Assembly (NCBI GenBank): GCA_035564115.1
Contig: DATMTN010000003.1
Coordinates: 1-16,577, forward strand
DNA: 16,577 nucleotides
Direction of reading: 5' to 3'
Source: JACMPA01 sp035564115
Lineage (GTDB): Bacteria > Patescibacteriota > Saccharimonadia > Saccharimonadales > UBA4665
Of the stretch, positions 1 to 7,614 are shown one piece after another. Position numbers and translations under genes: made by a program. A model generated the notes under the pieces. That model did no database searches and was not told the origin of the DNA. It was given only the letters and a program-made list of their open reading frames with translations. Position 1 is the first letter of the stretch. Every line of letters begins with the position of its first letter.

Positions 1-4
1 ACAA

Positions 5-13
5 TGCTATTAT
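5..13 (+). promoter_or_regulatory. Extended -10 promoter of the M15 peptidase gene
   Basis: TGC followed by TATTAT (8-13) forms an extended -10 element. The start site would fall near base 20. A ribosome site (AAAAAGGA, about 26-33) precedes the ATG at 42. The window begins too close to show a -35. Confidence 0.45.
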
Positions 14-41
14 ATATACAACCTTAAAAAGGATGTGACCG

Positions 42-1499
42 ATGTTTAAGCGCCGCTCAATTGGACTCTTCCTGTGTTTCTTAGCCATTATAGCAATCTG
101 TACACTTGCCAGTTCGAACGCTGCAGCTGTAGTCGCCTCGAAGAACACTGCTACCACTACAAAGGCCAAGCGGACAGCCACTCGTTCAAGCACTAGAAGT
201 TTGGCACTTGTGGCCGTTCCAACGTCAATCGCACTTAGTGCAGCGCCCACCAGTGTCTGGCTGAAAACGAATAGTACCCTGTCAGGCAGCTTGAACACAC
301 CTGATGCATCAACTGGCTCAGCAAACCCTGTAGCAAATGAGCCAATTCAGATTCAAGTCAGCACGAATAGTACAAGCTGGACGGTGGTGAAAACGGTCAC
401 TACTGCCGCAAACGGTGGGTTTACAACGCCGGTAGCTATTACGAATGCTTCGGCCGAATATCGTGCAGTCTTCACTGGTGATAGTAACTATGCGGCGAGT
501 CAGAGCGCAACCATACGAGTAACCGGATTCGTGGCATCGACGAGATTAGTCAGCACTGGTCCTACCAAAGTGAAGGCAGAAACGCTTACGACATTTAGCG
601 GCCACTATGAGGTCAATGATTCACGTATGAACAGCCACCCGGCTATCAGTGGCGCCAGGGTGGATGTCTACCGCCGTGATGCATATGGCGCAGGCTGGAC
701 ACTCGCCACGACGGCGGTAAGTAATACGAGCGGCAATATTGCTTGGCGAGCCAAAGTAAGCACGCCGACGTACTGGAAACTGGTTGGTCATGCAACGAGC
801 ACTTCACATGGGAGTGGATCGGGAGAGTATCTGCCGCACGTTGTCCCCATAGGCACAATCTACAAACTGCCCGCAGCGGCCCCTAAGCCAATCTATTTAA
901 CACCTCAACCAGCCGCCGTTGGTACAGGTGCGAATCCTACTGTAACGGCAATCCCAGATAGGGTATGGAACGATATGACCGGAAAGTCCTGGCATGCCGG
1001 TTGTCCGGTGGGCCGAAGCCAATTGCTATACATGAGGGTCAACTACTGGGGCTTTGATGGCTACCGACACCGCGGTGAGCTGGTATTTAGAGCCAGCCAG
1101 CGAGCAAAGTATGTCTCGGCATTTACGCGGATTTATAACAATCACGTTCCGCTGCATGGCATGTATCGTGTCGATAAGTTTGGCTACAGCTCGGTTACAC
1201 ACGGTGGCGATGACTATGCCTCAATGCGACATGATAATACCTCGGCTTTCAACTGTCGGTGGGTTGATGGCAACCCCGGCACACTTTCACCACATGCTTA
1301 CGGCACAGCAGTAGACATTAATCCTTACGAGAATCCGTACCACTCGGCCAAGGGGTGGACGCCTAACTTCTGGTGGCGAAACCATAACTTTCCACCATAT
1401 ACTTGGCGCAGTCGCAGTGCACTACTTGTGCGAGCTATGTTGAACGCTGGCTTCCACTGGACTTACGGCAATGAAGACTCCCAGCACTTCGACACGTAA
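42..1499 (+). CDS. Secreted Ig-like domain protein with C-terminal M15 (VanY/D-Ala-D-Ala carboxypeptidase-type) peptidase
   Basis: A 485-residue exported protein predicted to cut peptide cross-links or stems of peptidoglycan. Residues 1-28 form a signal peptide (MFKRRS, then a hydrophobic core ending ASSNAAA). A Thr/Ser/Ala-rich linker follows. Residues about 55-160 look like a bacterial Ig-like repeat of the Big_3 type (ending AEYRAVFTGDSNYAAS), and a second beta-rich module spans about 165-270. The C-terminal third carries the M15 zinc site: SPHAYGTAVD with H418 and D425, and the late histidine H482 in EDSQHFD. All three expected zinc ligands are present, so it should be active. The start is supported by AAGGA upstream. 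Substrate and exact bond are inferred from the family. It could act in cell-wall remodelling or, in an epibiotic bacterium, on the host wall; the sequence cannot decide. Confidence 0.85.
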   Translation: MFKRRSIGLFLCFLAIIAICTLASSNAAAVVASKNTATTTKAKRTATRSSTRSLALVAVPTSIALSAAPTSVWLKTNSTLSGSLNTPDASTGSANPVANEPIQIQVSTNSTSWTVVKTVTTAANGGFTTPVAITNASAEYRAVFTGDSNYAASQSATIRVTGFVASTRLVSTGPTKVKAETLTTFSGHYEVNDSRMNSHPAISGARVDVYRRDAYGAGWTLATTAVSNTSGNIAWRAKVSTPTYWKLVGHATSTSHGSGSGEYLPHVVPIGTIYKLPAAAPKPIYLTPQPAAVGTGANPTVTAIPDRVWNDMTGKSWHAGCPVGRSQLLYMRVNYWGFDGYRHRGELVFRASQRAKYVSAFTRIYNNHVPLHGMYRVDKFGYSSVTHGGDDYASMRHDNTSAFNCRWVDGNPGTLSPHAYGTAVDINPYENPYHSAKGWTPNFWWRNHNFPPYTWRSRSALLVRAMLNAGFHWTYGNEDSQHFDT

Positions 1500-1537
1500 T
1501 AATCCTAGATCCACCCAATCTGCCAACTTCGGTGTTC

Positions 1538-1546
1538 TGCTATGAT
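1538..1546 (+). promoter_or_regulatory. Extended -10 promoter of yaaA, leaderless
   Basis: TGC then TATGAT (1541-1546) sits only 6 nt before the ATG at 1553. No convincing -35 and no ribosome-binding site are present, so the mRNA probably begins at or next to the start codon. Confidence 0.6.
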
Positions 1547-1552
1547 TGACGA

Positions 1553-2332
1553 ATGCTGATCCTTATTCATACCTCGAAGACTATGCGCAGCGATGTACTG
1601 ACGCTGCCAGCTGTCTCTGAGCCACAATATTTGGCAGAGGCGCGTGAGCTCGTGAGCTATGTGCGAACATTGAGCGTTAATCAACTTGCGTCATGTATGC
1701 AGGTTTCTGAAGTATTGGCCAAGAAGGTCCAGACCCAACTTCTTGACTGGCAAGGACAAGGCAGGGCATCGGCAGTTAGCAGCTTTGTAGGCGATATATA
1801 TAGCGGCTTGCAATCAGCCCAGTGGGACGACGCCGATATTGCTTTTGCCCAAAAACACCTACGCATCGTATCGGGTCTATATGGCGTACTGCGTCCGCTT
1901 GATGCGGTCGAGCCGTATAGGTTAGAAATGGGCTGCCGATTACCACATGAGCAGTACAAGTATCTTGACCAGTTTTGGCAGACGAAGCTCGTGGGCCTAA
2001 TCCAGCCAAGCGAGGTAGTTATTAATCTGACGGCGGTGGAGTATAGCAAGGCGCTCGTGCTCCAACTGCCGCAAGCGAAAGTTATTACCCCTGTTTTTCT
2101 CACAATGAGCCCGAAGACTGGTGAGCCGACTTTCGTGACTGTACATACCAAGATTGCCCGTGGTGCGTTTGCCAACTGGCTTATTTGTAACCGAGTTAGT
2201 GAGGCAGCCGAGCTAGAACGATTTACAGATCTCGGCTATAGCTACAGCACGACACTGAGTAAGCCCCAAAAGCCAACTTTTGTCTGTCGTGAGTTTGGTG
2301 GGCTCGGTTTAAGTGTTCGACTAGCTACGTAG
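1553..2332 (+). CDS. yaaA: YaaA family protein (UPF0246/DUF328, peroxide stress)
   Basis: A 259-residue cytoplasmic protein, full length for the family. It opens with the typical LILIHTSKTM start and contains the conserved stretch VGDIYSGL, then HLRIVSGLYGVLRPLD (about residues 103-118), FWQTKL, INLTAVEYSKAL, and the C-terminal FVCREFGG. Escherichia coli YaaA limits iron-driven damage during hydrogen peroxide stress and binds DNA; its chemistry remains poorly defined, so the cellular role here is by family only. The gene appears monocistronic, with an extended -10 box immediately upstream and no Shine-Dalgarno. The minus-strand tRNA-Trp terminator lies just after the stop. Confidence 0.9.
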   Translation: MLILIHTSKTMRSDVLTLPAVSEPQYLAEARELVSYVRTLSVNQLASCMQVSEVLAKKVQTQLLDWQGQGRASAVSSFVGDIYSGLQSAQWDDADIAFAQKHLRIVSGLYGVLRPLDAVEPYRLEMGCRLPHEQYKYLDQFWQTKLVGLIQPSEVVINLTAVEYSKALVLQLPQAKVITPVFLTMSPKTGEPTFVTVHTKIARGAFANWLICNRVSEAAELERFTDLGYSYSTTLSKPQKPTFVCREFGGLGLSVRLAT

Positions 2333-2339
2333 CTCGGTT

Positions 2340-2364
2340 AATAAAAAAGACGCAACGAGGCGTC
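2340..2364 (-). terminator. Intrinsic terminator of tRNA-Trp
   Basis: On the minus strand a GACGC/GCGTC stem (2364-2360 with 2353-2349, 6-nt loop) is followed by a run of six T. It lies just downstream of the tRNA-Trp 3' end. Confidence 0.7.
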
Positions 2365-2379
2365 GACGGTTTATGTGCT

Positions 2380-2455
2380 TGGCAGGGGAGACAGGACTTG
2401 AACCTGCGACACCCGGTTTTGGAGACCGGTGCTCTACCAACTGAGCTACTCCCCT
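2380..2455 (-). tRNA. trnW: tRNA-Trp (anticodon CCA)
   Basis: The minus strand gives a 76-nt cloverleaf that includes an encoded 3' CCA. The acceptor stem is AGGGGAG with CTCCCCT and the discriminator base is G. The D-arm contains TAGCTCAGTTGGTAGAGC. The anticodon stem CCGGT/ACCGG closes the loop CTCCAAA, with anticodon CCA at 2422-2420. The T-arm contains GGTTCAAGTCC. In many bacteria tRNA-Trp lies directly before secE; here it is about 5 kb away and on the other strand, with its own promoter and terminator. No separate tRNA for UGA is visible, in keeping with UGA acting as stop. Confidence 0.97.
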
Positions 2456-2471
2456 AGATTTGACTGAAGCT

Positions 2472-2500
2472 ATGATACGGAAAAAACATCGTTTTGTCAT
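2472..2500 (-). promoter_or_regulatory. Sigma70-type promoter of tRNA-Trp
   Basis: On the minus strand ATGACA (2500-2495) and TATCAT (2477-2472) each match the consensus at five of six positions and are separated by 17 nt. The predicted start lies about 9 nt before the mature tRNA 5' end. Confidence 0.7.
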
Positions 2501-2511
2501 CTGTTTTACTT

Positions 2512-2540
2512 TTCAAAGTACACAGAAATTGCTATATAAT
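2512..2540 (+). promoter_or_regulatory. Promoter of the 2550-3915 operon, leaderless
   Basis: A perfect TATAAT (2535-2540) has a weak TTCAAA (2512-2517) 17 nt upstream. The ATG at 2550 is 9 nt after the -10, so the transcript would have a leader of 0 to 3 nt. It faces away from the tRNA-Trp promoter. Confidence 0.7.
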
Positions 2541-2549
2541 AGTACGTAG

Positions 2550-3212
2550 ATGTCAAAAGTTGTTCCCGCTAAACCACTGTTTGTGATGTTGTATGGCTTC
2601 CCAGGAGCCGGTAAAACGTATTTTGCCCGCCAGCTGTGCGAGAACCTGCAGGCCGCCCATGTGCAGGGTGATCGTATACGCGGTGAGCTGTTTGCCGAGC
2701 CCCGCTGGGACGCTCAAGAGAACGGCGTCATCAACCAGCTCATGGAGTACATGGCTGGGGAATTCCTATCAGCTGGTATGAGCGTGGTTTTCGACACCAA
2801 TGCGATGCGGGCCTCACAGCGGCGGACACTGCGTGACATGGCTCGTAAGGCCGGTGCTGAGCCAGTGACGGTCTGGTTCCAGATTGATTTGGAGAGTGCC
2901 TATGCCCGTACGATGAAACGGGATCGCCGCCGTAATGACGACCGTTTTGCTGCGCCGATGAACCAGCCAGCATTTAAAAACATCGTCACGCACATGCAGA
3001 ATCCCGAGATGAGTGAAAACTACGTTGTTATCAGTGGCAAACACCTGTTCGCAACCCAGCTGTCGGCATTCATGAAACGTCTCCACGAATTGAAGCTTAT
3101 CAGTAGCGAGGATATGACCCACAAGGTGGTGAAACCGGGTCTGGTAAACCTGGTGCCCCAGCCAGCTCCTGGTCGTGTAGACCTTAGTCGTCGCAACATC
3201 ATCATTCGCTAA
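2550..3212 (+). CDS. P-loop ATPase/kinase-like protein (AAA_33 / zeta-toxin-like fold)
   Basis: A 220-residue soluble protein. The Walker A motif GFPGAGKT is at residues 16-23, followed by a helix and the aspartate-bearing VQGDRIRGELF segment. A hydrophobic strand ending in VVFDTN (about residues 79-84) could act as Walker B, and an arginine-rich MKRDRRRNDDR stretch resembles the LID of small-molecule kinases. This pattern fits the AAA_33 family, which includes polynucleotide-kinase-like and zeta-toxin-like phosphotransferases. No substrate can be named. There is no Shine-Dalgarno, and the start follows from the TATAAT 9 nt upstream. The next gene starts after a single base, so the two are co-transcribed and probably translationally coupled. 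I see no antitoxin partner. Confidence 0.75.
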   Translation: MSKVVPAKPLFVMLYGFPGAGKTYFARQLCENLQAAHVQGDRIRGELFAEPRWDAQENGVINQLMEYMAGEFLSAGMSVVFDTNAMRASQRRTLRDMARKAGAEPVTVWFQIDLESAYARTMKRDRRRNDDRFAAPMNQPAFKNIVTHMQNPEMSENYVVISGKHLFATQLSAFMKRLHELKLISSEDMTHKVVKPGLVNLVPQPAPGRVDLSRRNIIIR

Positions 3213-3213
3213 C

Positions 3214-3915
3214 ATGGCATTCAAGCAGTTTGAAGTAGAAGGGATCGGCCCGGTATTTGTGTACAAACGGGCTGGTGTGCGCAGCTTGCGTATGACTATC
3301 CGCTCCGACAACACTGTGCGCGTCACTATACCGGCCTGGTCGCCATATACGGCGGGCGTAAAATTTGCCCAGTCGAAAGTTGACTGGATAGCAAAGCACA
3401 AGGGGCACGATGCGGCACCATTGGCCCACGAACAGTCAATTGGCAAGGCACATCGGCTAAAGCTTATTCCGTCGGTAAAGGTTGAAAAACCTGCTAGTCG
3501 CGTGCGAGGTACCGAGATTGTGGTACGCTATCCAGCCAAGCTCGGTCCGGAGCATGCGTCGGTTCAAAAGATGATCCAGGCGGCAAGTATTCGGGCACTG
3601 CGCGCTGAAGCTGAACAACTCCTGCCACAACGACTCAAGGCGCTGGCTGCACAGCACAAGTTCACCTATGGGACGGTCACGGTCAAAAACCTTAAGACAC
3701 GCTGGGGAAGCTGCGATCAGGATAAGAACATCACCCTCAACCTTTATCTGATGCAGCTGCCGTGGCATCTGATTGACTACGTCCTGTTACACGAGCTGAC
3801 ACACACTAGGGTCATGCGGCATGGGCCGCCCTTCTGGGCAGCTATGGAGCAAATTGAGTCTCGCGCGCAGGCCTGGCGTCGTGAAATACGAGCGTACAAG
3901 ACCGTGCTCGGCTAA
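3214..3915 (+). CDS. YgjP-like metallopeptidase-domain protein (DUF45)
   Basis: A 233-residue protein with a YgjP/DUF45 domain. The N-terminal half has the beta-rich SLRMTIRSDNTVRVTIP segment typical of the family. The C-terminal half has TRWGSCDQDKNITLNLYLM, then the zinc motif HELTH (H193, E194, H197) with the third ligand H203 in VMRHGPPFW. All expected metal ligands are present. The fold is shared with SprT/WLM gluzincins. E. coli YgjP has been linked to UTP pyrophosphatase activity, so a protease role is not certain. It starts one base after the stop of the preceding kinase-like gene and has no independent promoter that I can see, so the two form an operon. Confidence 0.85.
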   Translation: MAFKQFEVEGIGPVFVYKRAGVRSLRMTIRSDNTVRVTIPAWSPYTAGVKFAQSKVDWIAKHKGHDAAPLAHEQSIGKAHRLKLIPSVKVEKPASRVRGTEIVVRYPAKLGPEHASVQKMIQAASIRALRAEAEQLLPQRLKALAAQHKFTYGTVTVKNLKTRWGSCDQDKNITLNLYLMQLPWHLIDYVLLHELTHTRVMRHGPPFWAAMEQIESRAQAWRREIRAYKTVLG

Positions 3916-3943
3916 CTTTGTAGCGGCGCAAACGTAAGCGGTA

Positions 3944-3952
3944 TGGCATAAT
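3944..3952 (+). promoter_or_regulatory. Extended -10 promoter of the histidine kinase gene, leaderless
   Basis: TGG followed by CATAAT (3947-3952) lies 7 nt before the ATG at 3960. No -35 at normal spacing and no ribosome-binding site are visible. Confidence 0.55.
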
Positions 3953-3959
3953 ACTTGGC

Positions 3960-5600
3960 ATGGATCCGCAAAAGCTTCTGTTTATCGACAAACGGGTCAT
4001 TTCTAGTATTCGTGGCGTCGGCCTGCTGATATCGGCGGTGTTGGCGCTGGTGTGCGGATTTGTTTATTCAGGTGTCCTCAAAGTGCCCGATGCCTATCAA
4101 ACAGCTTGCATACCGCTGGCGATTGCGTTGATGGGGCTAGGCATCGTGCAGGCGGTCTGGAATCCCTACACGAAGCGCAAAGTGGCGTTTTATGTTGATG
4201 CGTACTTAGTACTCGGTGCTTTGCTGAGCATCTTCGTAACCGGCTTTTCGACGTTGATTTTCCAGGGGTGGACCATTCTGATCACCGTCATGGTTATATA
4301 TTTCAGTTGGATGCGCGCCACGGTGGGGTATCTGGTGATGTTCGGTAGTCTACTGATGTGGCTACAACTGCATCTCAGTCACCACAAGCGGGGTGAAATT
4401 TTCCTGCTGTACTTCTCGGCTTTCGCGGTCGGTGCACTCGTCCTATTGGTAGCAAATATTTGGCGCCTCACAAACAACTCTGTGCACAAGATGGAAAAAA
4501 TGCACGACAAGCAAGATTACGAGCACAGTCAGCTTACGAGCCTCATTAACTCCATGGCTGACGGGGTGATTGCGGTCGATACGAGCGCCAAAGTCGTCTT
4601 GTATAACGCGGCAGCCCTGAATGTCTTAGATCTGAACAGCTCTATGCAGGGGCAGTCTATCAAGAAGTTTGTGAACATCGTCGACATGGAACAACAGCCG
4701 GTCGATATCGTGAAACTGGTACGGGAAACGAAACTTGCCAACGTCAGCCGTGACTATCGTATTCAATATGCCGACGGCAGTCTGGCGAACCTTTATCTGT
4801 CTATTGCACCAGTGCACTTGGGCTATGGCAAGCATGGCACACACGGCTTTGTGCTACTGCTGCGCGATATCACGCGTGAGAAATCACTTGAGGAAGAGCG
4901 CGACGAGTTTATTAGTGTGGTGAGTCACGAACTGCGGACACCGATAGCCATTAGCGAGGGTAACATTAGCAATGCCCAGTTCATTGCCGACAAGACGGGT
5001 GACATGGTCCAGATCAAGTCGGCACTCCAGGAGGCTCACAATCAGGTCATATTCTTGGCCGACATGATTAACGATCTGGCGACATTATCACGCGCTGAGC
5101 GGGGCAAGCTAGTGCTGGAAGTGGAAGTGATCGATACGACGCAACTTGTCCATGAACTGATTAGTAACTATACCGCTGATGCAAAGTCTAAAGGCCTTGA
5201 GTTGACGGCACAGATTGCGCCCGACTTACCATCACTGTCCTCCAGCAAGCTATACGTGCGCGAGGTACTGCAGAACTTCATCACCAATGCCATAAAATAC
5301 ACGGAAAGCGGTAGCGTGACGGTAATGGCTTCACCGACCGACAAGGGCATTCTGTTTCAGGTGAAGGACACTGGTATTGGCATCAGCAAGGGTGATCAAG
5401 AACGCGTCTTTGATAAATTCTTCCGCAGTGAAGACTTCCGCACGCGGCAGAACAGCGGCACGGGCCTGGGCCTTTATGTGACCATGAAACTGACACGGCT
5501 GATTCATGCGGACATCAATGTGGAGAGCGAGCTTAACAAGGGCTCAACCTTTAGTATTATGATCCCAAACATCAAAGCTGACGAAGCAGCTGCCGAGTAG
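3960..5600 (+). CDS. Membrane sensor histidine kinase with PAS domain (orphan)
   Basis: A 546-residue two-component sensor. Residues about 16-166 contain some six hydrophobic segments and no large extracellular loop, suggesting an intramembrane or membrane-state sensor. A short charged helix leads into a PAS-like domain at about 190-305 (SMADGVIAVDTSAKVVLYN through LLLRDIT). The HisKA domain carries SVVSHELRTP with the phospho-acceptor H323. The ATPase domain has the N box with N439 and N443 (NFITNAIKYT), the G1 box DTGIGIS starting at D470, FDKFFR, and the G2 box GTGLGLY. All catalytic motifs are intact. No response regulator is adjacent, so its partner must be elsewhere. It appears monocistronic. 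Confidence 0.93.
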   Translation: MDPQKLLFIDKRVISSIRGVGLLISAVLALVCGFVYSGVLKVPDAYQTACIPLAIALMGLGIVQAVWNPYTKRKVAFYVDAYLVLGALLSIFVTGFSTLIFQGWTILITVMVIYFSWMRATVGYLVMFGSLLMWLQLHLSHHKRGEIFLLYFSAFAVGALVLLVANIWRLTNNSVHKMEKMHDKQDYEHSQLTSLINSMADGVIAVDTSAKVVLYNAAALNVLDLNSSMQGQSIKKFVNIVDMEQQPVDIVKLVRETKLANVSRDYRIQYADGSLANLYLSIAPVHLGYGKHGTHGFVLLLRDITREKSLEEERDEFISVVSHELRTPIAISEGNISNAQFIADKTGDMVQIKSALQEAHNQVIFLADMINDLATLSRAERGKLVLEVEVIDTTQLVHELISNYTADAKSKGLELTAQIAPDLPSLSSSKLYVREVLQNFITNAIKYTESGSVTVMASPTDKGILFQVKDTGIGISKGDQERVFDKFFRSEDFRTRQNSGTGLGLYVTMKLTRLIHADINVESELNKGSTFSIMIPNIKADEAAAE

Positions 5601-5648
5601 ATCAAGCCAAAAACGTAGACGTTCGATGCGAGGAACCATTGTGGCTAG

Positions 5649-5669
5649 GCTAGTCTGACTAGCGATTTT
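5649..5669 (+). terminator. Weak possible terminator of the histidine kinase gene
   Basis: GCTAG/CTAGC (5649-5653 with 5659-5663, loop TCTGA) is followed by GATTTT. The stem is short and overlaps the end of the convergent small gene, so support is modest. Confidence 0.35.
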
Positions 5670-5928
5670 GGTTGTCGGCAGAGGCGGCTTTGTAGGTCTT
5701 TATTCTTTCATGACGAGCATACTCTGTTAGGAGGGCGAAGCCGACAGCACCCGCCTCTATGGCGCAGCTCATAAAGGTACTTCCGCCGAGAGAATGAACG
5801 GCGAAAGAGCCCTCGCTAATGGCTAGACAACCACTGAGTGCGAAAAGGTGCATGGCGTGTTCATACCCACTAATGTCAGCCGGCTCAGAGATGGCCTGGC
5901 TTAATTCAGGATTCTGATGCAAATTCAT
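5659..5928 (-). CDS. Small hypothetical protein, possibly membrane-associated
   Basis: An 89-residue protein that I do not recognise. The N-terminal 25 residues are polar and acidic. Two moderately hydrophobic stretches follow (about residues 25-49, HAMHLFALSGCLAISEG, and about 50-70, including AIEAGAVGFALLTEYA), and the tail is basic and polar (ARHERIKTYKAASADNQNR). This could be a two-helix membrane hairpin with both ends inside, but the small and polar residues make that uncertain. It starts 16 nt after the stop of the glycosyltransferase gene on the same strand and is probably co-transcribed with it. The ribosome-binding site is weak (GGTGG). The gene is convergent with the histidine kinase. 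Confidence 0.55.
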   Translation of the reverse strand: MNLHQNPELSQAISEPADISGYEHAMHLFALSGCLAISEGSFAVHSLGGSTFMSCAIEAGAVGFALLTEYARHERIKTYKAASADNQNR

Positions 5929-5944
5929 GCCACCAGTATGCGCT

Positions 5945-7456
5945 TCAATTGATTTTTGGCAAGCGGGGTATCACTCGCATAACAGGCATGCAGACGTTTC
6001 GACCTTTCCAGGTAACTTCTCCGAATTCGTACCGCCACATTGATTCGTGACGTATGTAAACGTTTATGAGCACGGCGAACGGCAGTAGAAGAGGATCTAG
6101 CAGCTTGTGGCTACGGTACGCTACACCGACCACTTCCGCGTACACGACACAGCCCATACCCGCGGCGAGTCCAGCAAGCATAGTCTGAATCCAGAGCCCA
6201 TTGATAATAGCTACTGCGAGCATCGGAATCGGTCCGACAAGCACGAGAAGCTCGAGAACACACACGGCCAGCACCATCTCTGGCCGCTTGCGGAGTTGCG
6301 GATAGCGGGTTCGAACTGCCGTGTCCCACTGATCAGCGCGGCTCTTGAGACTCGTGACGGCGAGTTCGCCAGCGCTTTGGACGAAGGTATAACCGTCACG
6401 CAGTGCAATCGCTTTTCGGGCAAAATGGGCTTCTGGAGTAATTGTGCCACGAACGGCCGCGAAACTGCCGTTCTTGGCTAGTAGCGAGCGCTCGGCTACC
6501 CAACAGCTGCTGAGTACCGGTGGCCGATTGAACAGCTGGCGGGGTGGACACAGTTCCCACGCATAGCGAGCCGGTTGGATCAGGAGCGCCAGCTTCTCTC
6601 TTATACTTGTAGGCCGGATATTGCGCGGAATGACACAGGCCATACGCTTATCTTTGGCTAGTAGTGTCGTAACAAGTGTCCGCAGGGCTTGCGGCTCAAA
6701 TCGTATGTCTACACCACAGAACAGCACCAATGCTCCGCTAGAAGCCTCGTACAGCTGCTGGTATCCCCAGTTCTTGGCGAGCCAACCATCCGGTGGGGGT
6801 GTACCCTGAATGAACCGAACGCCGTCGTGCGCGAAGGCGCGAATGATGTCTGACGTCCGGGGGCCTTGGGAACAATCATCTAAAACAAGTATCTCGAGTT
6901 TCGGGTAATTACTGCCGGTGAGTGTACGTAGGCACTCTTCGAGCGACTCGGTTTCATTCCTGGCCGGGATACACACGCTCAGTGATGGTAGATGCTCATC
7001 GCTAAAATGCTCGTTGACCGCCAAGGGGAGTGTTTTGCGCAGTTGGCGTTGGGTGGAGACAAGCAGAACCAATGCGACGAGTGCTTGTAGTGCGCTGAGT
7101 ACTAGCCAGGAGATATCCGGCTTGGGCTGCAGACGGTCGGAAAGCCAAAGCAAACCAAGCAGCATGAGTTGCACCGTTAAGAGCGTGCGTGTGGTGCGAC
7201 CCACTGCTCGACGCAGGTAATGCTTCTCGGTCCTGTTCTGTACCAGCCGCAACAAGCCAATAACACGGTAGAGACTGATAAGCGCAAACACGCATGTAGC
7301 TAGTGAGAACCGGATGCCGACAATACCACCACTTACCAGCGCCAAGCCAATAGCTGTACCAGCTGCAACAGGTCGCCGCACATGCCAGATGCCAGGGGCG
7401 ATAATACATAACTCAATAATACTGAGAAGCCCGAACAGCCAGAGCATAAGCGTCAT
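5945..7456 (-). CDS. Membrane-bound family 2 glycosyltransferase
   Basis: About 503 residues from the ATG at 7456. The N-terminal third has several hydrophobic helices. The GT2 domain then starts with LSVCIPARNETESLEECL, continues with ILVLDDCSQ (the nucleotide-binding aspartates) and WLAKNWGYQQ, and has GVDIRF where a DxD motif is expected. The C-terminal part has two or three more helices and ends with EVTWKGR, a tail shared by CrtQ-like and HpnB-like glycosyltransferases. It probably transfers a sugar to a lipid or carotenoid-like acceptor at the inner face of the membrane; the acceptor is unknown. An in-frame GTG at 7492 would add 12 residues. I prefer ATG 7456 because a TATAGT lies 7 nt upstream and no Shine-Dalgarno precedes the GTG. 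Confidence 0.85.
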   Translation of the reverse strand: MTLMLWLFGLLSIIELCIIAPGIWHVRRPVAAGTAIGLALVSGGIVGIRFSLATCVFALISLYRVIGLLRLVQNRTEKHYLRRAVGRTTRTLLTVQLMLLGLLWLSDRLQPKPDISWLVLSALQALVALVLLVSTQRQLRKTLPLAVNEHFSDEHLPSLSVCIPARNETESLEECLRTLTGSNYPKLEILVLDDCSQGPRTSDIIRAFAHDGVRFIQGTPPPDGWLAKNWGYQQLYEASSGALVLFCGVDIRFEPQALRTLVTTLLAKDKRMACVIPRNIRPTSIREKLALLIQPARYAWELCPPRQLFNRPPVLSSCWVAERSLLAKNGSFAAVRGTITPEAHFARKAIALRDGYTFVQSAGELAVTSLKSRADQWDTAVRTRYPQLRKRPEMVLAVCVLELLVLVGPIPMLAVAIINGLWIQTMLAGLAAGMGCVVYAEVVGVAYRSHKLLDPLLLPFAVLINVYIRHESMWRYEFGEVTWKGRNVCMPVMRVIPRLPKIN

Positions 7457-7463
7457 GCACATA

Positions 7464-7469
7464 ACTATA
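7464..7469 (-). promoter_or_regulatory. Possible -10 box of the glycosyltransferase gene
   Basis: TATAGT on the minus strand (7469-7464) lies 7 nt before ATG 7456, the same spacing as at other leaderless genes here. No good -35 is visible, so the assignment is tentative. Confidence 0.35.
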
Positions 7470-7515
7470 CCGCACACCACAGGAACGTGCACGAAGCTTG
7501 ACGGTAGAATATTGC

Positions 7516-7544
7516 TTGTCGCGTGCTCAGTGGTGTGCTATGCT
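7516..7544 (+). promoter_or_regulatory. Candidate promoter of secE-nusG
   Basis: TTGTCG (7516-7521) and TATGCT (7539-7544) are 17 nt apart, which would start RNA at about 7551, directly before a hairpin. A second candidate -35, a perfect TTGACA at 7544-7549, has only a poor -10 (TATGTA at 7566-7571) inside that hairpin. Confidence 0.5.
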
Positions 7545-7554
7545 TGACAAGTCC

Positions 7555-7583
7555 GACCTACAACATATGTAGGTCTTTTTATT
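7555..7583 (+). terminator. Terminator-like hairpin in the secE leader (possible attenuator)
   Basis: GACCTACA (7555-7562) and TGTAGGTC (7568-7575) form a perfect 8-bp stem with a 5-nt loop, followed by TTTTTATTT. It sits between the candidate promoter and secE, with no gene on this strand that it could plainly serve. It may attenuate secE-nusG, protect the 5' end, or be an operator palindrome. Confidence 0.6.
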
Positions 7584-7614
7584 TGGCCGAGAGAGCCAAG
7601 AGGAGTGGAGAACA

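Noticed and set aside
1681..2175. 164-codon minus-strand frame inside yaaA
   Set aside because: Shadow of a well-conserved gene with no protein motif of its own.
2550..3212. Zeta-type toxin of a toxin-antitoxin pair
   Set aside because: The P-loop fits, but there is no small antitoxin gene beside it and the operon partner is a YgjP-like protein.
2814..3446. Open frame of 210 codons on the minus strand opposite the kinase-like and YgjP-like genes
   Set aside because: It lies wholly antisense to two convincing genes, has no promoter or ribosome site, and its protein is rich in Cys, His and Trp as expected for a shadow frame.
6107..6481. 124-codon plus-strand frame inside the glycosyltransferase gene
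   Set aside because: The opposite strand shows clear GT2 motifs and transmembrane helices; this frame has neither.
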